Shown here: positions 34,706 through 46,208 of the stretch, one piece after another
How the letters are laid out: each line of letters opens with the position of its first letter
How positions within the stretch are numbered: position 1 is the stretch's first letter
NCBI RefSeq assembly: GCF_002101815.1
Contig: NZ_LQPM01000018.1
Location: 1-64,000 of the forward strand
Source: Mycobacterium paraense
GTDB lineage: Bacteria > Actinomycetota > Actinomycetes > Mycobacteriales > Mycobacteriaceae
Length of the DNA stretch: 64,000 nucleotides
Direction of reading: 5' to 3'
The notes under the pieces: generated by a model
Told to the model about the DNA's origin: nothing
Database searches by the model: none
Seen by the model: only the letters and a program-made list of their open reading frames with translations
Program-made: the position numbers and the translations under genes

Positions 34706-34901
34706 CCGGGCTCGACCGCCAAAAATTTCGGCAGCCGGTTTGCGCAGGCCCGCCCGAGGGTGCGAAATTGTCAGATGCCCTGAAGGGCGAAGGAACGCTG
34801 GCGTATCTGATTTCACCGGAATTTCGGACGCTGGCCTGTCATTCTTCCTGCAGGGCGGTCTCGCAAGTGGGGCCGGGATAAGAGATGGAGCGTAAGCGCA
34901 G

Positions 34902-37718
34902 TTGGCTGACCCGAAGCTAAAAGACCGCGTCAGCGGCGGAAATGGCAGCCGTCGGCGGCTCGTGATTGTCGAGTCGCCCACCAAGGCGCGCAAACTGGCC
35001 GGCTACCTGGGCTCCAGCTACATCGTCGAGTCCTCGCGTGGCCACATCCGTGACCTGCCCCGCGCTGCGGCCGACGTGCCCGCGAAGTTCAAGTCCGAGC
35101 CGTGGGCCAGGCTCGGGGTCAACGTCGACGCCGACTTCGAGCCGCTCTACATCATCAGCCCGGAGAAGAAGCACACCGTCAGCGAGCTCAAGGGCCTGTT
35201 GAAGGACGTCGACGAGCTCTACCTGGCCACGGATGGTGACCGCGAGGGCGAAGCCATCGCCTGGCACCTGCTCGAAACGCTCAAGCCCAACATCCCGGTC
35301 AAGCGGATGGTGTTCCACGAGATCACCGAACCGGCGATCCTGGAGGCCGCGGAAAATCCCCGCGACCTCGACATCGACCTGGTCGACGCCCAGGAGACCC
35401 GCCGCATCCTGGACCGGCTGTACGGCTACGAGGTCAGCCCCGTGCTGTGGAAGAAGGTCGCGCCCAAGCTGTCGGCGGGCCGGGTCCAGTCGGTGGCCAC
35501 CCGCATCATCGTGCAGCGCGAGCGCGACCGCATGGCCTTCCGCAGCGCGTCGTACTGGGACATCGTCGCCCAACTGGACGCCAGCGTGTCCGACCCGCAG
35601 GCCTCACCGCCGACCTTCACGGCCCGGCTGGCAGGCGTCAACGGCCTGCGCGTGGCCACCGGCCGCGATTTCGACTCGCTGGGCCAGCTGCGCAAGGCCG
35701 ACGAGGTGGTGATCCTGGACGAGGCCGGCGCGACCCAGCTGGCGGCGGGATTGCGCGGCGCCCAGCTGTCGGTCGCCTCGGTGGAGGAAAAGCCCTACAC
35801 CCGGCGCCCGTACGCGCCGTTCATGACGTCGACGCTGCAGCAGGAGGCCGGGCGCAAGTTGCGGTTCTCCTCCGAGCGCACGATGAGCATCGCGCAGCGC
35901 CTCTACGAGAACGGCTACATCACTTATATGCGTACCGACTCCACCACGCTGTCGGAGTCGGCGATCAACGCGGCGCGCACCCAGGCGCGGCAGCTGTACG
36001 GCGCGGAGTACGTGTCGCCCTCGCCGCGGCAGTACACCCGCAAGGTGAAGAACGCCCAGGAGGCGCACGAGGCGATCCGGCCGGCCGGTGAGACGTTCGC
36101 GACACCGGACGCGGTGCGCCGCGAGCTCGACGGTGACGAATTCCGGCTGTACGAACTGATTTGGCAGCGCACCGTCGCCTCGCAGATGGCCGACGCGCGC
36201 GGCACCACGCTGAGCCTGCGCATCGCGGGCACGGCGGGCGGTCCCGCCGGCGAGACGCCGGTGGTGTTCTCCGCGACCGGGCGCACCATCACGTTCGCCG
36301 GCTTCCTCAAGGCCTACGTGGAAACGGTGGACGAGCTGGCCGGCGGCGAGGCCGACGACGCCGAGCGGCGGCTGCCCCACCTCAGCGAGGGTCAGCGGCT
36401 CGAGGCCCTCGAGCTCACCCCGGACGGCCACGCCACCAACCCGCCGGCGCGCTACACCGAGGCGTCGCTGGTCAAGGCGCTCGAGGAGCTGGGCATCGGC
36501 CGGCCGTCGACGTACTCGTCGATCATCAAGACCATCCAGGACCGTGGTTACGTGTACAAGAAGGGCAGCGCGCTGGTGCCCTCGTGGGTCGCGTTCGCCG
36601 TCACCGGGCTGCTGGAACAGCATTTCGGCCGCCTCGTCGATTACGGCTTCACCGCGGCGATGGAAGACGAGCTCGACGCGATCGCGTCGGGCACCGAGCG
36701 ACGCACCAACTGGCTCAACAACTTCTACTTCGGCGGCGACCACGGCGTGCCCGACTCGGTGGCCCGCTCCGGCGGCCTGAAGAAACTCGTCGGCGTCAAC
36801 CTCGAGGGCATCGACGCGCGAGAAGTGAACTCCATCAGGGTGTTTGACGACGCTGAGGGTCGGCCCGTGTACGTCCGGGTGGGCAAGAACGGGCCCTACC
36901 TCGAGCGCATCGTGACCAACGACGAGGGCGAGCCCACCCCGCAGCGGGCCAACCTCAACGACTCGCTGACCCCCGACGAGCTGACCCTCGAGGTGGCCGA
37001 AGAGCTGTTCGCCACCCCGCAAGAGGGGCGCGTCCTGGGTGTCGATCCGCAAACCGGGCACGAGATCGTCGCCAAGGACGGCCGGTACGGGCCATACGTG
37101 ACCGAGGTCCTGCCCCCGGAGCCCGACTCGGGCGACGGCGGCCCCGACAGCGGAGCGCCGGCGAAGAAGGGCAAAAAGCCGACCGGGCCCAAACCGCGGA
37201 CCGGTTCGCTGCTGCGCAGCATGGATCTGCAGACGGTGACGCTCGAGGATGCGCTCAAGCTGCTGTCGCTGCCCCGCGTGGTCGGCGTGGATCCCGAGTC
37301 CGGTGAGGAGATCACCGCGCAGAACGGCCGCTACGGCCCATACCTGAAGCGCGGCAACGACTCTCGTTCGCTGTCGACCGAGGATCAGATCTTCGACATC
37401 ACCCTCGACGAGGCGCTGAAGATTTACGCCGAGCCCAAACGCCGTGGCAGGCAAAGCGCTTCGGCGCCGCCGCTGCGCGAGTTGGGCGCCGATCCGGCGT
37501 CGGGCAAGCCGATGGTGATCAAGGACGGCCGATTCGGGCCGTACGTCACCGACGGCGAAACCAACGCCAGCCTGCGCAAGGGCGACGACGTGATGTCGAT
37601 TACCGACGAGCGCGCCGCGGAGCTGCTGGCCGACCGGCGAGCCCGGGGCCCCGCCAAGCGGCCCGCGAAGAAATCGACCCGCAGGGCGCCGGCGAAGAAG
37701 GCCACCAAGCGCGCCTAG
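34902..37718 (+). CDS. topA: DNA topoisomerase I
   Basis: This is a 938-residue type IA topoisomerase that relaxes negative supercoils. The TOPRIM domain carries RRLVIVESPTKARKLAGYLG and YLATDGDREGEAIAWHLL. The active-site tyrosine is in YENGYITYMRTDSTTLS (about residue 342). The C-terminus has tandem Topo-C repeats (each with GPYVxx / YGPYL patterns) and a Lys-rich tail (RPAKKSTRRAPAKKATKRA) typical of mycobacteria. The TTG start at 34902 gives MADPKLKDR, matching M. tuberculosis. Its stop overlaps the convergent adenylyl cyclase stop. Confidence 0.97.
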   Translation: MADPKLKDRVSGGNGSRRRLVIVESPTKARKLAGYLGSSYIVESSRGHIRDLPRAAADVPAKFKSEPWARLGVNVDADFEPLYIISPEKKHTVSELKGLLKDVDELYLATDGDREGEAIAWHLLETLKPNIPVKRMVFHEITEPAILEAAENPRDLDIDLVDAQETRRILDRLYGYEVSPVLWKKVAPKLSAGRVQSVATRIIVQRERDRMAFRSASYWDIVAQLDASVSDPQASPPTFTARLAGVNGLRVATGRDFDSLGQLRKADEVVILDEAGATQLAAGLRGAQLSVASVEEKPYTRRPYAPFMTSTLQQEAGRKLRFSSERTMSIAQRLYENGYITYMRTDSTTLSESAINAARTQARQLYGAEYVSPSPRQYTRKVKNAQEAHEAIRPAGETFATPDAVRRELDGDEFRLYELIWQRTVASQMADARGTTLSLRIAGTAGGPAGETPVVFSATGRTITFAGFLKAYVETVDELAGGEADDAERRLPHLSEGQRLEALELTPDGHATNPPARYTEASLVKALEELGIGRPSTYSSIIKTIQDRGYVYKKGSALVPSWVAFAVTGLLEQHFGRLVDYGFTAAMEDELDAIASGTERRTNWLNNFYFGGDHGVPDSVARSGGLKKLVGVNLEGIDAREVNSIRVFDDAEGRPVYVRVGKNGPYLERIVTNDEGEPTPQRANLNDSLTPDELTLEVAEELFATPQEGRVLGVDPQTGHEIVAKDGRYGPYVTEVLPPEPDSGDGGPDSGAPAKKGKKPTGPKPRTGSLLRSMDLQTVTLEDALKLLSLPRVVGVDPESGEEITAQNGRYGPYLKRGNDSRSLSTEDQIFDITLDEALKIYAEPKRRGRQSASAPPLRELGADPASGKPMVIKDGRFGPYVTDGETNASLRKGDDVMSITDERAAELLADRRARGPAKRPAKKSTRRAPAKKATKRA

Positions 37719-39319
37719 CCGCTGACTTCGCTCGAAACCTGTTCGCCGGCAACCTCTTCCGGGCTGGCCAGTTTCACCGGCCGCGCAAGCTGGGTGGGCG
37801 CCGCGCGCCCGCGCAGATACACCACCTCGCCGACGTCCCAGCACAGCGCCTCGGCGTCCAGCGCGCCGCTGACCGCGATCGCCGAGGCGAGCACGTGCCC
37901 GGCCTCGAGCTTGGCCAGCTCGGTGAGCCGGGCGGCCTCGTTGACCGGGTCGCCGATCACCGTGTACTCGAAGCGGGCCTGCGCGCCGATGTGGCCGGCG
38001 ATGGCCCGGCCGGCCGACACCCCGATGCCGAACTCCGCCGACCCGATCACGGGGAGGATTTCGTCGTGCAGCTCGCGGGCGGCCGCCAGCGCGCCGCCCG
38101 AAGCGTCGGGGTGCTCGATCGGCGCACCGAAGATGGCCAGCGCCGCGTCGCCCTGGAACTTGTTGACGAACCCGCCGTGCCTGCCGACGGTGTCCACCAC
38201 CACGCGGAAGAACTCGTTGAGCAGGTGAACCACCTCGGCGGGCGGCCGCGTCGCGGCCAACTGCGTGGAGCCGACCAGGTCCACGAACAGCACCGCGACG
38301 TCGCGCTCCTGCCCGCCCAGCTCGGTGCCGCGCTCCAGGGCGCGGCGGGCCACATCCTCGCCGACGTAGCGGCCGAACAGGTCGCGCAGCCGCTGCCGCT
38401 CGGACAGGTCGCGGACCATGTCGTTGAAGCCCGCCTGCAGCAGGCCCAGTTCGCTGGCGTCGTAGATCTGCATGTGCGCGTTGTAGTTTCCGCGCTGCAC
38501 CTCCGACAGCGCCCAGCGCAGCTGGCGCAGCGGGTCGGCGATGGACATCGCCACCAGCAGCGTGCTGACCAGACCGACGCCGAGTGCCGCCAGCGCCAGC
38601 AGCAGGATGGGGTTGAACAGCTTCTCGGGCGTGGCGTGCAGCAGCGAGGTCTTGTCGGCCACCACGGCCAGCACGATCGCCAGCAGCGGCACGGCCGTGG
38701 ACAGCATCCAGCTCAGCATCTGGCGCAGGATGACGCCGGGCGCCTTGACGTTCTCCGGCACGCCGCTGCGCAGGGCCGCGACCGCCACCGGGCGCAGCAC
38801 CCGCTCGGACTGGAGGTAACCGATGATCGCCGTCGCGGCGGCGCCCAGCGCCGTGGCGACCGCCACGACGGGCGCGGTGTACTTGGCCACCGACCAGCTG
38901 GCGACGATGAACACCACGCCGCCGATGCACCACGCCACCCCGCTGGTGAGCGTCCGGTAGAACGGCATCCGCAGTGCGCGGCTGCGGGCCAGCTCGGTGT
39001 CGGCCGGATCGGCGTCGGCGAGCAGGTTGTCGCGGCGCTGCCAGCGGAACACCGGCAGCATCAGCCTGAGGTTGAACACGATCCCGGCCAGGAACAGGCT
39101 GATCACGACGCTGACGAAGACGGCCAGGTTGACCGGCGGGAGATCCTGCAGCTGGATGCGGTCCTGGGGTGGCAGCCCGTAGCGCAGGAAGCCCAGCACG
39201 AAAAGGCCGCCGATGATGTCGGCCTGCAGCATGCTCAGCGCGAACAGCGGCCACGGGGTACGCACCACCCACCGGACGAACGCGCCTATTCGCCCGGGCA
39301 GTGCTGCCTCGGTTGCCAC
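37715..39319 (-). CDS. Membrane adenylyl cyclase with HAMP domain (Rv3645 homologue)
   Basis: This is a membrane enzyme of the class III cyclase group. Six membrane helices (three pairs, about residues 20-50, 70-95, 130-175 and 200-270) precede a HAMP-like linker (SIADPLRQLRWALSEVQRG). The catalytic domain has the metal-binding LFVDLVGST, the Lys in NKFQGDAALAIFGAP and the substrate and transition-state residues in YTVIGDPVNEAARL. It makes cAMP, which Crp (7242-7916) binds. In M. tuberculosis, Rv3645 is the main source of cAMP and affects drug tolerance and fatty-acid stress. GTG 39319 is the preferred start; TTG 39322 and the longer frame to 39394 are alternatives. Confidence 0.93.
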   Translation of the reverse strand: MATEAALPGRIGAFVRWVVRTPWPLFALSMLQADIIGGLFVLGFLRYGLPPQDRIQLQDLPPVNLAVFVSVVISLFLAGIVFNLRLMLPVFRWQRRDNLLADADPADTELARSRALRMPFYRTLTSGVAWCIGGVVFIVASWSVAKYTAPVVAVATALGAAATAIIGYLQSERVLRPVAVAALRSGVPENVKAPGVILRQMLSWMLSTAVPLLAIVLAVVADKTSLLHATPEKLFNPILLLALAALGVGLVSTLLVAMSIADPLRQLRWALSEVQRGNYNAHMQIYDASELGLLQAGFNDMVRDLSERQRLRDLFGRYVGEDVARRALERGTELGGQERDVAVLFVDLVGSTQLAATRPPAEVVHLLNEFFRVVVDTVGRHGGFVNKFQGDAALAIFGAPIEHPDASGGALAAARELHDEILPVIGSAEFGIGVSAGRAIAGHIGAQARFEYTVIGDPVNEAARLTELAKLEAGHVLASAIAVSGALDAEALCWDVGEVVYLRGRAAPTQLARPVKLASPEEVAGEQVSSEVSG

Positions 39320-39473
39320 CAATCCACCGTATCGGGCAGGGCCGACTTGGCGGAAAACATTAAGTATCTCGGCAAGTTGCCGGCACCTGCCCAAACGGGC
39401 GTCAGGTAACGGAATTGTCCCAATACGGTGGCCGATCGGTATCTGTCGGACCGTGTCACTACTGTTGCCGGTG

Positions 39474-40679
39474 ATGTCGGGAGTGTTTACACGGCTGGTA
39501 GGCCAGGAGGCCGTGGTGGCCGGGCTGCTGGCCGCCGCCCGGGCGGCCCGCGGTGATCCCGCTCACAGCGATGCGGCCGACGGGACTATGACACACGCGT
39601 GGCTGATCACCGGTCCGCCCGGTTCCGGCCGCTCGGTTGCGGCGCTGTGCTTCGCGGCCGCGCTGCAATGCACTTCCGATGGCGAGCCGGGGTGCGGGAG
39701 CTGCCGGGCATGCACGACGACCATGGCCGGCACCCACGCCGATGTGCGCCGGGTGATCCCGGAAGGCCTGTCCATCGGCGTGGACGAGATGCGCGGCATC
39801 GTGCAGATCGCGTCGCGCCGCCCCACCACCGGGCACCGGCAGATCGTGGTGATCGAGGACGCCGACCGGTTGACCGAGGGTGCGGCGAACGCGCTGCTGA
39901 AGGTCGTCGAGGAGCCGCCGCCGTCGACGGTGTTCCTGCTGTGCGCGCCGTCGGTGGACCCCGAGGACATCGCGGTCACGCTGCGATCCCGCTGCCGGCA
40001 CGTCGCGCTGGTCACCCCGCCGACCGAGGCGATCGCGCAAGTCCTCATCGACAGCGACGGCCTGGACGTCGACACGGCCAACTGGGCGGCGTCGGTCAGC
40101 GGCGGGCACGTCGGGCGGGCGCGCCGGCTGGCCACCGACCCCGAGGCCCGGCAGCGACGGGAGCGCGCGCTGGGCCTGGTGCGGGACGCCGCGACCCCGT
40201 CGCGCGCCTACGCCGCCGCCGAGGAGCTGGTGGCGGCCGCCGAGGCCGAGGCCGTGGTGCTGACGGCGGATCGGGCCGAGGCCGAGACCGAGGAGCTGCG
40301 GACGGCGCTGGGCGCCGGCGGGACGGGCAAGGGCACCGCGGGCGCGCTGCGGGGTGCCACCGGCGCGATGAAGGACCTCGAGCGGCGGCAGAAGTCACGC
40401 CAGACGCGGGCGTCGCGCGATGCGCTGGACCGTGCGCTGATCGACCTCGCGACCTACTTTCGGGACGCGCTGGTGGTGTCGGCGGAGGCCGCCGGCGTCC
40501 GGGCGAATCATCCGGACATGGCCGATCGGGTGGCCGCGCTGGCCGACCACGCCTCACCCGAGCGGCTGCTGCGCTGCATCGAGGCGGTACTGGCATGCCG
40601 CGAGGCGCTGGCGATCAACGTCAAGCCCAAGTTCGCCGTCGACGCGATGGTCGCGAGCATCGGCCAGGAACTTGGGTGA
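39474..40679 (+). CDS. DNA polymerase III delta'-type clamp-loader subunit (Rv3644c homologue)
   Basis: This is a 401-residue AAA+ protein, the same length as M. tuberculosis Rv3644c. The P-loop is GPPGSGRSV with Arg in place of the usual Lys, as expected for the non-hydrolysing delta' subunit. A zinc-binding segment CGSCRACTTTMAGTHAD follows. The Walker B-like VIEDADRL and the SRC motif (RSRCRH) are present. It would load the sliding clamp together with DnaX. The ATG at 39474 was chosen over longer upstream frames. tRNA-Thr follows. Confidence 0.92.
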   Translation: MSGVFTRLVGQEAVVAGLLAAARAARGDPAHSDAADGTMTHAWLITGPPGSGRSVAALCFAAALQCTSDGEPGCGSCRACTTTMAGTHADVRRVIPEGLSIGVDEMRGIVQIASRRPTTGHRQIVVIEDADRLTEGAANALLKVVEEPPPSTVFLLCAPSVDPEDIAVTLRSRCRHVALVTPPTEAIAQVLIDSDGLDVDTANWAASVSGGHVGRARRLATDPEARQRRERALGLVRDAATPSRAYAAAEELVAAAEAEAVVLTADRAEAETEELRTALGAGGTGKGTAGALRGATGAMKDLERRQKSRQTRASRDALDRALIDLATYFRDALVVSAEAAGVRANHPDMADRVAALADHASPERLLRCIEAVLACREALAINVKPKFAVDAMVASIGQELG

Positions 40680-40721
40680 GTTGGCCCGCCTGCCGTAGAC
40701 TCGTGCCGCCCGACAGGGCAC

Positions 40722-40794
40722 GCCACCTTAGCTCAGTCGGTAGAGCGGCTCACTCGTAATGAGCAGGTCAGGAGTTCGATTCTCCTAGGTGGCT
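40722..40794 (+). tRNA. tRNA-Thr (anticodon CGT)
   Basis: This 73-base cloverleaf has an acceptor stem of GCCACCT (40722-40728) pairing with AGGTGGC (40787-40793). The D arm contains GCTCAGTCGGTAGAGC and the T arm TCAGGAGTTCGATTCTCCT. The anticodon stem GCTCA/TGAGC encloses the loop CTCGTAA, giving anticodon CGT (codon ACG). CCA is not encoded. Confidence 0.97.
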
Positions 40795-40822
40795 CCGACA
40801 TCGGGCATCGCGCCCGGATGCG

Positions 40823-43556
<2,734 letters not shown>

Positions 43557-43613
43557 TCCCGCGCCGAGCGTGAACTGACGGCGAAAATCCGGCGGATCTT
43601 CCGCAGCGGTTAC

Positions 43614-43801
43614 ACGTTCGACGACTGCTCGGGGAGAGTGGCTGGCCGCAGAACGGTGGTTGCTGCTCGAGCGTGCATTTATGGCTTTGAGTGTTAACTG
43701 ACGGCGGGCAATTCGCCGAAATCCGGCCGTGGCTTCACACTCAAAACCGTCAGTGCACACGAAACTCCGGGCACTGGCTAAACGTTCGACGACTGCTCGG
43801 G
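43614..43801 (+). repeat. 20-bp direct repeat and inverted motifs downstream of galE1
   Basis: ACGTTCGACGACTGCTCGGG occurs at 43614-43633 and again at 43782-43801. The second copy forms the 3' end of the Rv3632-like gene. Between them two related motifs, GAGCGTGAACTGACGGCG (43566-43583) and GAGTGTTAACTGACGGCG (43690-43707), and the inverted CACACTCAAAACCGTCAGTG (43736-43755) occur. Motifs of this kind are frequent in mycobacterial intergenic DNA. No gene is seen here. Confidence 0.7.
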
Positions 43802-44128
43802 TTCCCGCGCGCCCTCCAGCGCAACGGCCCGGGCCAGCCGCGCGTAGCGCAACTCCAGGTCCTTGAACCGCATGTAGGTGCTCAGCGTGGTGAAGCTGAA
43901 CGCCATGATCAGCGCGTAGAGCATCAGGTCCGTGCCGCGGCGCACGCCGAACCAGTGCGCCACCACCGTCGTGTCGTCGGGCCGCAGCACGGCGTAGATG
44001 CCGGCCAGCACGAACAGGACGTACCCGACCTTGACCCACGCCTTGGACCGCGAGCTCCGGCGCGACCGCAGCAGATACACCAGCAGCGCGACGATCGCCC
44101 CGATCAGCAGCACCTGGATCCAGTTCAT
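43778..44128 (-). CDS. Small DUF2304 membrane protein (Rv3632 homologue)
   Basis: This is a 116-residue protein with three membrane segments: MNWIQVLLIGAIVALLVYLL, VKVGYVLFVLAGIYAVL and LMLYALIMAFSFTTLSTYM. It has a charged tail, RFKDLELRYARLARAVALEG. DUF2304 proteins often accompany polyprenyl-phosphate glycosyltransferases. In M. tuberculosis, Rv3632 is reported to be needed for full PpgS activity. The ATG at 44128 overlaps the ppgS stop by four bases (44125-44128) and has GGGAGG upstream, so the longer frame to 44251 is rejected. Confidence 0.88.
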   Translation of the reverse strand: MNWIQVLLIGAIVALLVYLLRSRRSSRSKAWVKVGYVLFVLAGIYAVLRPDDTTVVAHWFGVRRGTDLMLYALIMAFSFTTLSTYMRFKDLELRYARLARAVALEGAREPEQSSNV

Positions 44129-44841
44129 CTCGAAGTCCTCCCTCGCAGGAACCCGTCGAAAATGATGTTGACGCCGTTGAGCAAGGGCTGCCCCTTGGAC
44201 TTGGAGTATTCGGTGTACAGCACCTCGACAGGTTGTTCCGCCACGCGCCAATGGTTTTCGGCGATCAATGAGACGAACTCATTGGCGTGGCTCATGCCGC
44301 TCATGGTGATGTCGAGCCCGTCGGCGACCCGCTTGTTGAACACGCGCAGCCCATTGTTGGTGTCGGTCAAGCCAAGTCGGCGCCCGCGGCGGCTGAGCCG
44401 AGCCGCGGTCTGCAGCACGATCCGCTTGAAGAACGGCGGCCGACTGCCCTCCTGGGTACCGAACCGGGTCCCGATGACGACGTCGACGTCGCCCGCGCCG
44501 AGCCGGTCGATCATCGCGGCCACGTCCTTGACGCGGTGCTGGCCGTCGGCGTCGAACGTGGCGAACACCTGCGCCCCGGGCTGCTTGCGGGCGTACTCGA
44601 CGCCGGTCTGGATGGCCGCGCCCTGGCCCAGGTTGACGGGGTGGCGCACCAGATGGGCCCCGGCGCGCAGCGCGATCTCGCCGGTGCCGTCGGTGCTGCC
44701 GTCGTCCACGCAGACGACGTGATCGAAGACCGAGCGGACGTCGGCGATCACCTCGCCGATGACCGCGGCTTCGTTGAAGGCGGGAATGACGATCCAGACG
44801 CCGGAGTATTGCGTTTCGATGCCCACTAGGTTAGCCAGCAT
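44125..44841 (-). CDS. ppgS: Polyprenyl-phospho-N-acetylgalactosaminyl synthase PpgS (Rv3631 homologue)
   Basis: This is a 238-residue GT2-family glycosyltransferase of the dolichyl-phosphate sugar synthase type. VWIVIPAFNEAAVI, VDDGSTDGT and the DAD motif in ATFDADGQH are present, with IGTRFG and NNGLRVF downstream. In M. tuberculosis, PpgS makes polyprenyl-phospho-GalNAc for the galactosamine substituent of arabinogalactan. The ATG at 44841 overlaps the upstream stop by one base (TGATG); a GTG at 44826 is the annotated equivalent in M. tuberculosis. Together with the neighbours 43778-46100 it forms a cell-wall glycan operon. Confidence 0.9.
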   Translation of the reverse strand: MLANLVGIETQYSGVWIVIPAFNEAAVIGEVIADVRSVFDHVVCVDDGSTDGTGEIALRAGAHLVRHPVNLGQGAAIQTGVEYARKQPGAQVFATFDADGQHRVKDVAAMIDRLGAGDVDVVIGTRFGTQEGSRPPFFKRIVLQTAARLSRRGRRLGLTDTNNGLRVFNKRVADGLDITMSGMSHANEFVSLIAENHWRVAEQPVEVLYTEYSKSKGQPLLNGVNIIFDGFLRGRTSR

Positions 44842-46100
44842 CAGCCGGTTAAGCGCCCGGCGCGCGCCAGCGCCACCAGGTGGACACCGATTCCCACCAG
44901 CGGGCCGCACAGCAGGCCGACCACGGTGCGCGTCTGCAGCGGCAGCGGCAACAGCAACAACAGCCCGGATGCCACGGTCGCCCCGACCCACCCCAGCGCG
45001 TAGGCCCGATGCAGCGCGGCGGCGACGGTGGCGGCGCCGGTCAGCGTCAGCATGGCGATCGCCACGGCGGCCGCCGTCAGCCAGGCCAGCAGCGCGCTGC
45101 TCGCCTGGTACTGCGGCCCGAAGAAGACGCGTAGCAACCAGGGCCCGATCAGCCCGGCCGCGAGCACGCCGAGCGCGCCTACGCCGCCGATGATCGCCGC
45201 CGGGCGGACCAGCGCCCGGAGCCGGTCGCTGCGCTCGTCGACGAAGTGAGCGATGAGATTGCCCTGCATGGCGGTCAGCGGCACCAGCAGCGGCGCGCGG
45301 GTCAAGGTCACCGCCAGGATGATCACCCCACCCTCGGCGCCCAGGTCGGTGCTGGTCAGCTTCAGCAGGACCGGGAATCCCATCACCAGGATCGCGCTGG
45401 CACCGGCCGCGGTGATCGAGTGCGCGGCCCCGCGCAGGAAGGTCGCGGTGTCGCCCGGCGTCAGCAGCCGGGCCGCGGCGCGCGCCGTCGGCGAGACGGC
45501 CAGCGTGATCAGCCACGCCGTCGCACCGGCCACGGTGGCCCACAGGAACCCGGCCAGGCCCCAGCCGATCGCGAACGTCGCCGCGGCCACCGCCACCCGG
45601 ATGACCGCATCGGTCACCATCAGCGCCCCGTATGAGGTCCAGTGGTTGGTGCCGGCCAGCATGCCGAGCAGGGTGGCGTGCAGGCAGAAGCCGGCCAGCC
45701 CGACGCTGAGCAGCGCCACCGACAGCCAGCGCGCCTCGACGAAAACCCGTGCGCTCCACAACGGCGAGGTGCCGGCGATCACGACGGCCGCGGCCACCCC
45801 GACCATTGCGGCGACGCGCAGCGGATGGGTGCGCCCGAGCGGGGCCGCACCGATGTCCCCGAGGTAGCTCGCGGAGCGGACCTCCCGGGTGGCCTCCTGC
45901 AGCAGCCCGTTGGCGGCGCCGGTCACCAGGCCGAACGCGCCCCAAAACACCCCGAAGATCGAGAAGCCGCGCGGCGCCAGGTCCCGGGCCGCCAGGTAGA
46001 TCACCGCGTACCCGCACAGCGCGGTCAGCGCGGTGGCGGTGCCGACCCGGGCGACGCTGCCACGCGCGACCGGCCCCCTCGAGGCCCCGACTTCGGTCAC
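44841..46100 (-). CDS. MOP-type flippase-like membrane protein (Rv3630 homologue)
   Basis: This is a 419-residue protein with about twelve membrane helices and a MATE/MVF/polysaccharide flippase-like arrangement. The start is ARVGTATALTALCGYAVIYL and a central GFPVLLKLTSTDLGAEGG matches the family feel. It may flip a lipid-linked sugar made by PpgS, but that is an inference from the operon. The GTG start at 46100 is 108 bp from the divergent Rv3629c-type gene. The stop overlaps the ppgS start. Confidence 0.85.
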   Translation of the reverse strand: MTEVGASRGPVARGSVARVGTATALTALCGYAVIYLAARDLAPRGFSIFGVFWGAFGLVTGAANGLLQEATREVRSASYLGDIGAAPLGRTHPLRVAAMVGVAAAVVIAGTSPLWSARVFVEARWLSVALLSVGLAGFCLHATLLGMLAGTNHWTSYGALMVTDAVIRVAVAAATFAIGWGLAGFLWATVAGATAWLITLAVSPTARAAARLLTPGDTATFLRGAAHSITAAGASAILVMGFPVLLKLTSTDLGAEGGVIILAVTLTRAPLLVPLTAMQGNLIAHFVDERSDRLRALVRPAAIIGGVGALGVLAAGLIGPWLLRVFFGPQYQASSALLAWLTAAAVAIAMLTLTGAATVAAALHRAYALGWVGATVASGLLLLLPLPLQTRTVVGLLCGPLVGIGVHLVALARAGRLTG

Positions 46101-46208
46101 CGGGACAGCGCCTGTATCCCCACAATTTGAAAATAGTAAGTGCCGAGCACCGATGGACCGCGGCGGCGAGGCGGTTCGCTATCGTGGGCGGCTGTCGGGG
46201 AAGGATCC

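Noticed and set aside
35604..39272. A 1222-codon open frame on the minus strand across topA and the cyclase gene
   Set aside because: It is an antisense frame of high-GC DNA. topA and the cyclase have full motifs and correct lengths in their own frames, and this frame is Arg/Gly/Ala-rich without motifs.
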